Part shown: in pieces, positions 49,435 to 58,759 of the stretch
Layout: the number at the start of each line of letters is the position of its first letter
Numbering within the stretch: the first letter of the stretch is position 1
Assembly: GCF_008086165.1 (NCBI RefSeq)
Contig: NZ_VSKL01000001.1
Location: 1 to 64,000 of the forward strand
From: Algorimicrobium algoritergicola
Lineage (GTDB): Bacteria > Bacteroidota > Bacteroidia > Flavobacteriales > Flavobacteriaceae
Length of the DNA stretch: 64,000 nucleotides
Direction: 5' to 3'
Program-made: the position numbers and the translations under genes
The notes under the pieces: generated by a model
What the model was told of the DNA's origin: nothing
The model's input: only the letters and a program-made list of their open reading frames with translations
Database searches by the model: none

Positions 49435-50898
49435 TTATTTTTCTAATTGATTTAATAGTTCTTGAACAATTTTGAAGTCATCGAAATCAAAACGTTCGCC
49501 ATTTATTTCTTGATAATTTTCATGACCCTTCCCAGCGATTAAAATAATATCATTAGGTTTTGCCATTTGACAAGCCGTTTTAATGGCTTGTTTTCTATTG
49601 GTAATTGAAACGGTTTTTTTGAAATTTTGAGGCTCAACACCTGCTTCTACTTCATTTAAAATCGTTTCTGGATTTTCTGTTCGTGGATTATCGCTGGTAA
49701 AAACAACTTGTGTACTCAAAGCCGAAGCAATATGACCCATTTTTGGTCGCTTGGTTTTATCACGATCACCTCCACAACCAACAACTGTTATAAGTTCTTC
49801 GTTTTTAGTCCGGATGCTATTAATGGTTTCCAATACATTTTTTAAGGCATCAGGCGTATGCGCATAATCTACAATAGCGGTAATTTTTGATTCGGAAATC
49901 AGATATTGAAAACGTCCTGAAACACTTTTTAAATCGCTTACCAATCTTAAAATTTCGACTTTCTCTAAACCTAATAATTCAGCAGCTGCGTAAATAGCCA
50001 ACACGTTATAAGCATTGAAACTTCCTATTAATCGCGTCCAAACTTCGCTATCATTAATTTTTAGTAATAATCCTGTAAACTGATTTTCTAAAATTTGCGC
50101 TTTATAATCCGCGTAACTTTTTAATGCGTAAGTATATTTTTTTGCTGCGGAATTCTGCAACATGACCAAACCATTTTTATCATCCACATTGATTAATGCG
50201 AAAGCATTTTTAGACAAACCATCAAAAAAGGCTTTTTTCACATCGCGATACTCTGCAAAACTGCTATGATAATCTAAATGATCGTGGCTTAAATTGCTGA
50301 AAATTCCACCTTCAAATTGTAACCCTTCCGTACGTTTTTGATGAATACCATGTGAGCTGACTTCCATAAAGCAAAACTCGACTCCAGCATCATTCATCTG
50401 TTTTAAATAACTATTGATAGTAATGGAATCTGGTGTTGTATGTGTGGCTTTAAATTCCGTATCATCCACCATAATTTTAACGGTAGATAATAAACCAACT
50501 TTATAACCCGCATTTTTAAATAACTGATATAATAAAGTGGCAATAGTCGTTTTTCCATTAGTTCCCGTAACACCAACTAATTTTAAGTTAGCCGAAGGAA
50601 CACCATAAAAATTAGAAGCCATAATAGCCAAAGCACTCGAAGCATTACTTACTTCAACATAGACTACGTTGTCAATTAATGTATCTGGAAGGTGTTCACA
50701 AACTACCGCAACACACCCTTGATTAATGGCCGTTTGAATATAATCATGACCATCTGAAACCGTTCCTTTTATGGCGATGAATACATCATTTTTAGTCACC
50801 TTTCTAGAATCGAAAACCAAATTATTTATGGACACAGTCGTACTTCCTGCAACAGCAAGTAAGGGTACTTTATAGAGTATGTCTTTTAAAATCATCAT
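49435..50898 (-). CDS. murE: UDP-MurNAc-tripeptide synthetase MurE
   Basis: A 487-residue Mur ligase. P-loop GTNGKTT (112-118); the specificity motif DNPRTENP shows that it adds meso-diaminopimelate, the Gram-negative type. The carbamylated Lys region (HDHLDYH) and C-terminal [13 protein letters not shown] are intact. The ATG-stop junction with ftsI overlaps by 4 bases. There is no murF in the window, so its product must be passed to a MurF encoded elsewhere. Confidence 0.97.
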   Translation of the reverse strand: MMILKDILYKVPLLAVAGSTTVSINNLVFDSRKVTKNDVFIAIKGTVSDGHDYIQTAINQGCVAVVCEHLPDTLIDNVVYVEVSNASSALAIMASNFYGVPSANLKLVGVTGTNGKTTIATLLYQLFKNAGYKVGLLSTVKIMVDDTEFKATHTTPDSITINSYLKQMNDAGVEFCFMEVSSHGIHQKRTEGLQFEGGIFSNLSHDHLDYHSSFAEYRDVKKAFFDGLSKNAFALINVDDKNGLVMLQNSAAKKYTYALKSYADYKAQILENQFTGLLLKINDSEVWTRLIGSFNAYNVLAIYAAAELLGLEKVEILRLVSDLKSVSGRFQYLISESKITAIVDYAHTPDALKNVLETINSIRTKNEELITVVGCGGDRDKTKRPKMGHIASALSTQVVFTSDNPRTENPETILNEVEAGVEPQNFKKTVSITNRKQAIKTACQMAKPNDIILIAGKGHENYQEINGERFDFDDFKIVQELLNQLEK

Positions 50899-52901
50899 GA
50901 TGCTTGAATAGTTACTATTTGATTTTTCTTTATTTTTTCGCCTTTTGTAATGGATTGAATTTTCACTTGGCCAACACCTTCAGACTTCACGTTTAACCCC
51001 ATATTTTCTAATAAGGCAATTGCATCCATTGTTGGTAATCCAACCACGTTAGGCATAATAGTTCTATAGGTTTGTGCGGTTTCAAAATAGGCGTCGTATT
51101 CAGCATTTACCGCAATGTCATTCACTTCCAAAGTTTCAACTACATCAATAATTGGTGTATCGGTAAATATTTTTTGTGCTATTCGTTTAAAAACAGGTCC
51201 TGAAACATCAGCTCCATAAAACCCTTTTTTTACGCTGGGCTTATGAATAACTACTATGCAAGAGTATTTAGGATTTTCAGCAGGAAAATAGCCTGCAAAA
51301 GATGACACATACCGTTTGTTTTCATCCCAGTCTTTTTTCCAGTACTCGGTTTTGGCTGTTCCTGTTTTTCCTGCCATTGAAAAATAAGGTGAATACAGAG
51401 ATCTTCCTGTACCACGAACCACCACATTCTTCAAAATTTCTTGCATTTCCCGAATGGTTTTATCGGATGCTATTTTCTTATTTATGATATACTTATCAAA
51501 CGTTTCTATATTTTTATCAAGCTCTTTTACTGATTTGATAAATCGTGGTTTCACCATAACACCATTATTAGCAATAGCATTATAAAATGTAAGGGTTTGC
51601 AAAGGCGTCATCTCCATATTATAACCGTACGCCATGGAAGGCAAGGCGTTCTTACTCCAAATCTCATCACCTGGACTTGGAATTACAGGTTTCCCTTCAC
51701 CTAAAATTGGCAACCCTAAAGGCTTGTGTAATGACCAACTTTTTATACGATTGATAAATTTTTCAGGATTTTCTGAATAGTGTTCATCTATTATAGTTGC
51801 AATTCCAATATTAGAAGACACTTCTAATGCGCGAGCCGCTGAAATTTCACCATAACCGCCATGTTTGGAATCTGTAATAGTACGACCATAAAACACTTTA
51901 CGGCCTTTTTTTGTGTCCACAATTGTTGATGTATCTATCACCTTATCTTCCAAAGCAGCCATTAAAGCCATGACTTTAAACGTAGAGCCTGGTTCATGAG
52001 ACTCTCCAACCGCGTAATTTAATTTTTCGTAATAACCACCACTTTTCGTTTTTCCTAAATTTGAAATAGCACGAATTTCACCAGTTGCCACTTCCATAAC
52101 AACCACACAACCGTGTTCTGCCTCATAAATTTCCAACTGTTGCAATAAGGCGTGATGCGCTATATCTTGGATATTCACACTTAATGTTGTGTAAACATCA
52201 TAGCCATCTCTAGGCTCAATCTGGTTGTAGTCTGCAATGGGTTTCCACTGCCCTTTTCCTATTTTTTGCTTTAATCGTCTTCCGTCTGTACCACGTAAAT
52301 ATTTAATTCCAAAAGCGCCATCAATTCCCGCTCGTGTTGCATTACCTTTTTCATCATAGCGCTCGTAACCAATAGACCTTTGTGCAATTCCACCCAAGGG
52401 ATGTTCTCGTTTGGTAGTTTGTTCTACAATTAATCCACCTTTAAAAGCTCCCAAATTCAGTAAAGGAAAATTACGCATGCGCACATAGTCTGAATATCCA
52501 ATATCGCGAGCCAACAAATAATACCTGTTTTTATTGGCACGTGCCTTTCTAATTTCTTTTTGATAATATGCGGAAGGTTTTCCCGAATATTTAGATAATG
52601 AATCGCATAATGGCTTTAACAAAGATTCGAATCGCGCTGATGAAGGCGTGATAGCATCAATACGAATATCATATTTTGGAATGGATGTAGCCAATAAATT
52701 GCCATTGGCAGAATACACGTTACCTCGATTAGCAGGAATTACGACATCTTTAATGGTACGCTCTTCTGCCATGCTGCGATACTTTTCGCCATGCAGCATT
52801 TGGATACTTAAAAGTTTAAACACGACTGCTAGAGCGAAGATGAACATACATCCTGCTACAAAATATAATCGGTTTGATATGTTCTTCTCGTTTGTTGCCA
52901 A
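50895..52901 (-). CDS. ftsI: septal transpeptidase FtsI (PBP3), PASTA-containing
   Basis: A 668-residue class B PBP. One N-terminal membrane helix (LYFVAGCMFIFALAVVFKLL), a dimerisation domain, and the transpeptidase motifs STFK (306-309), a SSN (VSSNIG, about 358) and KTG (AGKTGTAKTE, about 511-513). The C-terminal PASTA domain (IMPNVVGLPTMDAIALLENMGLNVKSEG) binds the wall. Works with FtsW at the septum and is the beta-lactam target. It overlaps murE and follows ftsL after 6 bases. Confidence 0.96.
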   Translation of the reverse strand: MATNEKNISNRLYFVAGCMFIFALAVVFKLLSIQMLHGEKYRSMAEERTIKDVVIPANRGNVYSANGNLLATSIPKYDIRIDAITPSSARFESLLKPLCDSLSKYSGKPSAYYQKEIRKARANKNRYYLLARDIGYSDYVRMRNFPLLNLGAFKGGLIVEQTTKREHPLGGIAQRSIGYERYDEKGNATRAGIDGAFGIKYLRGTDGRRLKQKIGKGQWKPIADYNQIEPRDGYDVYTTLSVNIQDIAHHALLQQLEIYEAEHGCVVVMEVATGEIRAISNLGKTKSGGYYEKLNYAVGESHEPGSTFKVMALMAALEDKVIDTSTIVDTKKGRKVFYGRTITDSKHGGYGEISAARALEVSSNIGIATIIDEHYSENPEKFINRIKSWSLHKPLGLPILGEGKPVIPSPGDEIWSKNALPSMAYGYNMEMTPLQTLTFYNAIANNGVMVKPRFIKSVKELDKNIETFDKYIINKKIASDKTIREMQEILKNVVVRGTGRSLYSPYFSMAGKTGTAKTEYWKKDWDENKRYVSSFAGYFPAENPKYSCIVVIHKPSVKKGFYGADVSGPVFKRIAQKIFTDTPIIDVVETLEVNDIAVNAEYDAYFETAQTYRTIMPNVVGLPTMDAIALLENMGLNVKSEGVGQVKIQSITKGEKIKKNQIVTIQAS

Positions 52902-52907
52902 GCTGAA

Positions 52908-53225
52908 CTACTTTTGAGATTTAACTTTAATTTTTGTTGGTGGTATTTCTGAAATTGCCAACCCTTTTTTTTCCATTTTCAATTCTACAACGGTTTCTTT
53001 TTTCAGTTCCATCAGGCGTGTCCTGCCATCTACAAAAGCCGACCGTAATTCTTTTGCTTCATTATTTAATTGTGCAATTTGATGCACTTTTTTATCTGCA
53101 CTATGAGAACTGGCTATCATAACAATGGCTAAAACGGAAACGAACAAAATCATTCGCCAGCTTTTAGGCGCATCTTCATTTATCAGAAACGTCCCTTTTA
53201 GTATGTTGTTAATCCCTTTCTTCAT
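52908..53225 (-). CDS. ftsL: FtsL-like cell division protein
   Basis: A 105-residue protein with one membrane helix (WRMILFVSVLAIVMIASSH, about residues 22-41) and a following coiled coil (KVHQIAQLNNEAKELRSAFVDGRTRLMELKK). This is the FtsL slot between rsmH and ftsI, and length and topology fit. It has a short N-terminal cytoplasmic part with a FLINEDAPKSWR start typical for flavobacteria. It activates FtsWI together with FtsQ/B-type partners. Confidence 0.85.
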   Translation of the reverse strand: MKKGINNILKGTFLINEDAPKSWRMILFVSVLAIVMIASSHSADKKVHQIAQLNNEAKELRSAFVDGRTRLMELKKETVVELKMEKKGLAISEIPPTKIKVKSQK

Positions 53226-53247
53226 TTGATTCCTTAGTTAATAGGAA

Positions 53248-54153
53248 TTATAGTTTTTTAGCAATTCGAAGTTTGGCACTTCTTGCTCGATTATTTGCTT
53301 TTATTTCTTCTCGCGAAGGCACAATTAAATTACCAACCTTTTTCATAGGCACTTCAAAATTGCCATACATATCGCGCTCTGGTTCGCCTTCAAAAAGCCC
53401 ATTCCTAATAAAACGTTTAACCAACCTGTCTTCTAAAGAATGATAAGAAATGACGCTTAATCGGCCACCTTCTACCAAAGTTTCTGGCGCTTGTAACAAA
53501 AAGGATTTCAACACTTCAATCTCCTGATTCACTTCAATACGAATGGCTTGATAAATTTGAGCCAATACTTTGTTTTCCTTTTTATGTTGTAAAAATGGCT
53601 TTAAAGCTAATTTTAATTGGTCACTGGTTTTGATAGGCTCTGTTTTTCGCTGTTCAACAATAGCGCGTGCCATAGCATTTGCTTGTCGTAACTCGCCATA
53701 TTGCCAAAGCACTTGACTTATTTGTTCTTCATCATAATCATTCACCACATTATAAGCCGACAGTGCACTTTTCTGATTCATCCGCATATCTAAATCTGCT
53801 TCGAAACGTGTAGAAAAACCACGTTCAGCTACATCAAATTGATGAGATGACACGCCGAAATCGGCTAAAATCCCATCCACTTCTTTCGCGCCATAGAATC
53901 GTAAAAAACGCTTCATAAACTGAAAATTCTCATGAATTAGCGTAAACCGTTCGTCATCAATCGTATTTTCAAGCGCATCTGGATCTTGATCAAAAGCAAA
54001 AAGCTTCCCGTTCTTACCCAAACGTTTCAGTATTTCTTTACTATGTCCACCACCTCCAAAGGTGACATCCACATAGACACCATCTTCTTTGATATTTAAA
54101 CCATCAACGGTTTCTTTTAGTAAAACTGGATTATGATATTCCATGGTCGTCAT
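53248..54153 (-). CDS. rsmH: 16S rRNA (cytosine1402-N4)-methyltransferase RsmH
   Basis: A 301-residue methyltransferase (older name MraW). N-terminal MEYHNPVLLKETVDGLNI, SAM loop DVTFGGGGHSKEIL, ADFGVSSHQFD and the C-terminal SYHSLEDRLVKRFIR are all intact. It methylates the 16S decoding site. It overlaps the mraZ end by 23 bases, and ftsL follows after 22 bases, in the standard division cluster order. Confidence 0.96.
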   Translation of the reverse strand: MTTMEYHNPVLLKETVDGLNIKEDGVYVDVTFGGGGHSKEILKRLGKNGKLFAFDQDPDALENTIDDERFTLIHENFQFMKRFLRFYGAKEVDGILADFGVSSHQFDVAERGFSTRFEADLDMRMNQKSALSAYNVVNDYDEEQISQVLWQYGELRQANAMARAIVEQRKTEPIKTSDQLKLALKPFLQHKKENKVLAQIYQAIRIEVNQEIEVLKSFLLQAPETLVEGGRLSVISYHSLEDRLVKRFIRNGLFEGEPERDMYGNFEVPMKKVGNLIVPSREEIKANNRARSAKLRIAKKL

Positions 54154-54601
54154 CGTCTTGTCCCATTACTTCTTCAGCCAAATCTGCAAAATCGCCTGTG
54201 GCATCATCAATAGCTTGCTCGTATTTATCTTTATCCCAAATTTCAATTATGTTAATGGCACTTGACATGACTATTTCTTTTGAAATATCTGCGAATGCAA
54301 CCAAATCTTTAGGAATAAGCAAACGTCCTGTAGCATCAACTTCAATAATTTTAACACCTGCCGTGAAGCGACGTATAAAATCATTGTTCTTTTTCTTAAA
54401 CCGATTTAGCTTATTTACTTTTTGCATCAACGCTTCCCATTCAGCCATTGGATACAATTCCAAACATGATTGAAAAACAGCTCGTTTTAAAACAAATCCG
54501 TTTTGCAAAGCAGGCGCTAACTGTTTTTTCAGCGCAGCAGGCAACATCAGTCGTCCTTTTGCGTCTACTTTACATTCGTATGTTCCTATTAATGAGCTCA
54601 A
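54131..54601 (-). CDS. mraZ: transcription regulator MraZ
   Basis: A 156-residue protein with two AbrB-like halves: IGTYECKVDAKGRLMLPAAL near the N-terminus and IIEVDATGRLLIPKDLV in the second half. The start is a TTG (54599-54601); no in-frame ATG is closer. MraZ represses the dcw operon by binding repeats at its own promoter. Three exact 10-bp repeats with GTGGTA lie upstream (54651-54680). The C-terminus is acidic. It is the first gene of the division cluster. Confidence 0.93.
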   Translation of the reverse strand: MSSLIGTYECKVDAKGRLMLPAALKKQLAPALQNGFVLKRAVFQSCLELYPMAEWEALMQKVNKLNRFKKKNNDFIRRFTAGVKIIEVDATGRLLIPKDLVAFADISKEIVMSSAINIIEIWDKDKYEQAIDDATGDFADLAEEVMGQDDDDHGIS

Positions 54602-54633
54602 AGCGGTTTGTATCGATTCTCGGGTTTAAGATT

Positions 54634-54641
54634 CAAATATA
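54634..54641 (-). promoter_or_regulatory. -7 box of mraZ (TATATTTG on the minus strand)
   Basis: Reading leftward, TATATTTG fits TAnnTTTG. Its -33 region falls inside the repeats at 54651-54680, so a bound MraZ would block RNA polymerase. Confidence 0.6.
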
Positions 54642-54650
54642 TTGAAAATT

Positions 54651-54680
54651 TTACCACCTTTTACCACTTTCTACCACTTT
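54651..54680 (-). promoter_or_regulatory. MraZ operator: three 10-bp direct repeats
   Basis: Plus-strand blocks TTACCACCTT, TTACCACTTT and CTACCACTTT, i.e. AAGGTGGTAA-type boxes on the coding strand, sit exactly 10 bp apart. MraZ in other bacteria binds spaced repeats of GTGGG or GTGGTA-like type with 10-bp periodicity. They lie just upstream of the mraZ promoter, so autoregulation of the whole cluster is likely. Confidence 0.75.
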
Positions 54681-54863
54681 GTTGATAATTTTTCGATTAT
54701 CTGTGAAGAAAAGGCGATTTCAAAACGCAGAAAAGACCTTTAAGGACTACCAATCAGGAAATTAAACAGTGAAAAACTTTAACATTTTGCAATTGTTAAC
54801 ATCTTGGTTAAAAGTCTGACTTGTCACTTTTAAGAAAAGTGAATATATTCTCAATGATTTACC

Positions 54864-54871
54864 TATATTTG
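54864..54871 (+). promoter_or_regulatory. -7 box TATATTTG before the hydrolase gene
   Basis: Fits TAnnTTTG, 25 bases before the ATG at 54896. This implies a short leader and makes the ATGs at or before 54854 unlikely starts. The 290-base divergent region between mraZ and this gene otherwise holds no gene. Confidence 0.55.
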
Positions 54872-54895
54872 TTTGAAGAAAAGACTTACCAATTA

Positions 54896-55660
54896 ATGGC
54901 GCATAGATTAAAAAAAGAGAAAAGCTATAGTTACATAGAGGTCGGAAAAGGCACACCCATCATTGTTTTACATGGTTTAATGGGTGGATTAAGCAATTTT
55001 GATTCCGTAACTAATTATTTCAGTCAAAAGGGGTATCGTGTAATTATTCCCGAATTACCTATTTACTCCATGTCGCTTTTAAAGACAAATGTAAAAAGTT
55101 TCGCCAAATATTTACACGACTTTATAGAATTCAAAGAACTTGATAATGTTATCCTATTAGGAAACTCATTAGGTGGACACATTGGTTTATATCACACTAA
55201 ATTATATCCAAAAAAAGTAAAAGGTTTAATTATTACAGGAAGTTCTGGACTTTATGAAAGTGCCATGGGTGGCGGCTACCCTAAACGCAGTGACTACGAA
55301 GTGATTAAGAAAAAAGCACAAGACGTTTTTTATGATCCTGAAGTAGCCACTAAGGAGATTGTTGACGAAGTTTACGAAACTGTAAACGACAGACACAAAC
55401 TAATTAAAACCTTGGCTATTGCTAAAAGCGCTATTCGTCATAATATGGCAAAAGATTTGCCAAATATGACGACGCCAACCTGTATTATTTGGGGGAAAAA
55501 TGATACGGTTACACCTCCGGAAGTAGCTGTTGAATTTGACGAATTATTACCAGATTCAGAATTATTTTGGATTGATAAATGTGGCCATGCAGCCATGATG
55601 GAACATCCCGATGAGTTTAACACCATTTTAGATGGTTGGTTAACGAAACGCGGATTATAA
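54896..55660 (+). CDS. alpha/beta hydrolase
   Basis: A 254-residue alpha/beta hydrolase counted from the ATG at 54896 (MAHRLKKEKSYSYIEVG). HGLMGGLSNFD forms the oxyanion region, nucleophile Ser lies in GNSLGGHIG, and catalytic His in CGHAAMMEHP. The acid is likely the Asp in GKNDTVTPPEV. Substrate unknown; in flavobacteria this gene stands next to mraZ/engB on the other strand and may be an esterase or thioesterase. Farther upstream ATG or TTG codons lie before the promoter box. Confidence 0.85.
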   Translation: MAHRLKKEKSYSYIEVGKGTPIIVLHGLMGGLSNFDSVTNYFSQKGYRVIIPELPIYSMSLLKTNVKSFAKYLHDFIEFKELDNVILLGNSLGGHIGLYHTKLYPKKVKGLIITGSSGLYESAMGGGYPKRSDYEVIKKKAQDVFYDPEVATKEIVDEVYETVNDRHKLIKTLAIAKSAIRHNMAKDLPNMTTPTCIIWGKNDTVTPPEVAVEFDELLPDSELFWIDKCGHAAMMEHPDEFNTILDGWLTKRGL

Positions 55661-55700
55661 AACAGTAACTCTTAAAAACCCAAAATTCTGGGAAAAAGCT

Positions 55701-56303
55701 ATGGAAATTAAATCGGCAGAATTTGTAATGAGCAATTCTGATGTTGCAAAATGTCCCAAAAACTTGGTTCCTGAATATGCGTTTATTGGACGCAGTAATG
55801 TTGGAAAATCATCATTAATCAACATGCTTACTAGTAGAAAAAGTCTAGCTAAAACGTCAGGTAGACCAGGGAAAACACAGCTTATAAACCATTTCCTAAT
55901 TAATAAAAATTGGTATTTGGTAGATTTACCAGGTTATGGATATGCACGCGTTTCTAAAAGCTCCAAAAAAACATTTCAAAAATTTATAACCGATTATTTC
56001 ACACAACGTGAGCAATTGGTATCCGCTTTTGTTTTAGTAGATATTAGACACAAACCACAGCCAATAGATTTAGAATTTATGGCTTGGATGGGTGAAAACG
56101 GCATTCCTTTTTCCATTATTTTCACCAAAGCTGATAAGTTAAAACCACAAGCCATTTTAAACCATGTAGCCGACTATAGCGCTATTATGTTGGAGACTTG
56201 GGAAAACATGCCTAATTATTTTATTACGTCTTCATCCAAGGACATTGGTAAAGATGATGTTCTGAAATACATCCATGCGTTGAATGAAAACATGGAGGAA
56301 TGA
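55701..56303 (+). CDS. engB: ribosome biogenesis GTPase EngB (YsxC/YihA)
   Basis: A 200-residue GTPase. G1 GRSNVGKSSL (30-39), G3 DLPGYG, G4 TKAD and G5-like SSSKD are present. EngB acts in 50S assembly and is essential in many bacteria. It starts 40 bases after the hydrolase, and its last codon overlaps the start of the following secreted-protein gene (ATGA). Confidence 0.95.
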   Translation: MEIKSAEFVMSNSDVAKCPKNLVPEYAFIGRSNVGKSSLINMLTSRKSLAKTSGRPGKTQLINHFLINKNWYLVDLPGYGYARVSKSSKKTFQKFITDYFTQREQLVSAFVLVDIRHKPQPIDLEFMAWMGENGIPFSIIFTKADKLKPQAILNHVADYSAIMLETWENMPNYFITSSSKDIGKDDVLKYIHALNENMEE

Positions 56304-56969
56304 AAACCTGCTTTAGTTTCATTTTAATTTTATTTATTCTTCAAACTTCAATTGCGCAAGAAAACATCTATCATGACCAAAACGGTCAAGAAATAACCAG
56401 CGAAGCTTTTAATAAAATACGACAAAATAAAGATCTGTTATTAAGCTCCTGGCAATATGTTGCTAAAAATGGCATAAAACATCACGCCATAAATGATAGA
56501 TTTCAACAAGGTGTTTTTAATTATAATGAAATTAAAACCCAATTGGAAACTGTTATCAATCGTAAGATTCCAACGAATGACATCTTACTAATAAAATACT
56601 ACTACAAAGATGACTTGTACGCGCCACAATGGGACAATAAGTGGACACGATCTGAACTGCATCGTTTAAAAGACTATAGAAAGCCCCTACTTCCAAAATT
56701 GAAAGAAAACAATATTACATACATTGCATTATTTGAAGAAGGTATCATTCTAAAAAACAAACCTGATAACGAAAATGAATATTTCTTTACAGATCAGGGC
56801 AACTATTTTAGAAAACAATTTTTTACCATGCCGGCACTTTGTGGTTCTTATGCAAATATTTAAATCAAATGGTCAATCCATAACCAGAAATGGCGAATAT
56901 GATCCAGAAATGATGATTCAATTTTTAGAGGACGACAATTGGTCCATCTTTTTTAATTCAGGCGAATAA
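56300..56969 (+). pseudogene. secreted protein paralogue, broken by a one-base insertion
   Basis: The first frame (56300-56863, 187 residues) carries a signal peptide (MKTCFSFILILFILQTSIAQ) and ends early after CGSYANI. The neighbouring paralogue at 56986-57660 continues CGSYAIIKPNGETLIRNGEY, and here the other frame (to 56969) reads FKSNGQSITRNGEYDPEMM. Removing one A from the AAA at 56854-56856 restores a single 223-codon gene aligned to the paralogue. So this copy carries a single-base insertion (or a sequencing error). The lost C-terminus of about 36 residues probably inactivates it. Confidence 0.75.
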
Positions 56970-56985
56970 TTAAAATAAACCATTT

Positions 56986-57660
56986 ATGAAAGCCCTATTT
57001 AGTATTCTACTTCTTCTTTTTATGTTGCATAGTATAAGCGCCCAAGAAAACATTTATATAGATGAAAATGGTCAAGAAATAGATAATCAAGACTATCAAA
57101 AAAGATGGCGAAACAAAGACTTACTGTTAACGACTTGGTCTCATATAGATACAAACGGAATCAAGAATTACACGCTTAAAAAGGATTTATACATGACTGG
57201 CAATTATGACTATAACGAGATTACTTTGCAACTTGAAATAATCATAAATAGAGAAATCCCAAAAAACAATATAATTCTTATAGAATATAATTATAAGGAT
57301 GACCTTTGTACCGTTCCACGTTGGGATAATAACTGGACAGAAGATAATATTAAGGATCGAAAAAAATTTACAGATCCATTACGCAAAAGCATCTTAAAGA
57401 AAAACATTTCCTACATAACATTATATGAAGAAGGGATGACATTGGCTAATAAGCCAAATGATAAAAACGAATATTTTTTTATAGATGCCAAAAAAACGTT
57501 TCGAAACAAACTCTTCATTTACCCCACGAACTGCGGTTCCTACGCCATAATCAAACCTAACGGTGAAACCTTAATTCGAAATGGTGAATACCGACCAGAT
57601 TGGATGGTGACACATTTAGAACAAAAAAATTGGAAACTATTTTTTGATAGCAATGATTAG
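56986..57660 (+). CDS. secreted protein of unknown function (intact paralogue)
   Basis: A 224-residue protein with a signal peptide (MKALFSILLLLFMLHSISAQ). It shares YIDENGQEI, RNKDLLLTTWSHI, and NCGSYAIIKPNGET with the neighbour, clear tandem paralogues. The end RNGEYRPDWMVTHLEQKNWKLFFD is repeated in both. No catalytic motif; it is probably an exported or periplasmic protein of a flavobacterial family. It is convergent with the OppC-like gene, 7 bases away. Confidence 0.7.
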   Translation: MKALFSILLLLFMLHSISAQENIYIDENGQEIDNQDYQKRWRNKDLLLTTWSHIDTNGIKNYTLKKDLYMTGNYDYNEITLQLEIIINREIPKNNIILIEYNYKDDLCTVPRWDNNWTEDNIKDRKKFTDPLRKSILKKNISYITLYEEGMTLANKPNDKNEYFFIDAKKTFRNKLFIYPTNCGSYAIIKPNGETLIRNGEYRPDWMVTHLEQKNWKLFFDSND

Positions 57661-57667
57661 AATACTC

Positions 57668-58753
57668 TTAAGATTTAACATCTAAAGCATCACGTAGCGC
57701 ATTTCCCATGAGCATAAATGCCATAACCAAACTCATAATGCAGAATCCTGGAATTAGAGCCAAATACGGCTTACCAAGAATGATGTAATTGTAATGATCT
57801 TTTATCATAGCTCCCCAACTTGCCATAGGTGGTTGCGCACCAATTCCTAAAAAGCTCAAGCCACTTTCAATTAAAATAGCTGCTGCAAAATTAGCTGCCG
57901 AAATTACAATAACTGGCGCCATAATGTTTGGCAGAATATGTTTGGTAATTATTCTAAAATCATTAAAACCCAACGCACGAGCCGCTGTAACATACTGCAT
58001 TTCTTTAACGCCCATAACTTGACCACGTACTACACGAGCTACTTCAACCCACATGGTTAACCCTACTGCAATAAACACTTGCCAAAACCCTTTTCCTAAA
58101 GCCAAGGTAATGGCTATCACCAATAATAAGGTTGGTATGGACCAAGACACATTTATAAACCACATAATAATGGCATCCACACGACCACCAAAATAACCAG
58201 CCACACTACCCATGAAAATGCCAATAACCAGAGATATAAAAACGGCTATAAAGCCAATGAAGAACGATATTCTAGCACCAACAAGTGTTCTACTTAATAA
58301 ATCGCGACCATATTTATCGGTTCCAAAAAGGAAGGTTTTATTCGAAATCAAATCCGATTCAGAAAGGCCATTCATGTCTATCGTTTTGGTCATACCTTCC
58401 AAACCATCAGACGCATATTCCGTATAGGTTAAGGTATTGTTTTCGGTAGAATACATCGTTATAGGGGTTTCCGTATCTTGAATTTTCTTCCCAAAGAAAA
58501 CAGTTGAAAAGACCGATTCTTTAATATCTGTTTTTTGCGGAATGGTTAGCATTTGAACCTCAAATCCAGGTTTTTTAGAATGAATAGATAAGTGCATCTG
58601 ATTGGCATATTGCGAATTATCAGGCGCAACCACATAAGCAAATATAGAAATCAACCCAACAAAAATAATAAACCCCAAACTAAAAACGCCCCAGAAATCT
58701 TTTTTGAATTTCTGGAGCGCTAATTGACTTAATGAGTTGGATTGTTGACTCAT
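57668..58753 (-). CDS. ABC transporter permease, OppC/DppC-type
   Basis: A 361-residue membrane protein. One N-terminal helix (FGVFSLGFIIFVGLISIFAYVVAP), a periplasmic loop of about 110 residues, then five helices with the BPD_transp core GVRISFFIGFIAVFISLVIGIFMG and the EAA loop EMQYVTAARALGFNDFRII..HILPNI. Imports peptides or nickel-type substrates with partner OppB/OppDF, not in the window. Starts 6 bases after the protease end, so both are likely in one operon. Confidence 0.85.
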   Translation of the reverse strand: MSQQSNSLSQLALQKFKKDFWGVFSLGFIIFVGLISIFAYVVAPDNSQYANQMHLSIHSKKPGFEVQMLTIPQKTDIKESVFSTVFFGKKIQDTETPITMYSTENNTLTYTEYASDGLEGMTKTIDMNGLSESDLISNKTFLFGTDKYGRDLLSRTLVGARISFFIGFIAVFISLVIGIFMGSVAGYFGGRVDAIIMWFINVSWSIPTLLLVIAITLALGKGFWQVFIAVGLTMWVEVARVVRGQVMGVKEMQYVTAARALGFNDFRIITKHILPNIMAPVIVISAANFAAAILIESGLSFLGIGAQPPMASWGAMIKDHYNYIILGKPYLALIPGFCIMSLVMAFMLMGNALRDALDVKS

Positions 58754-58759
58754 GAATTT

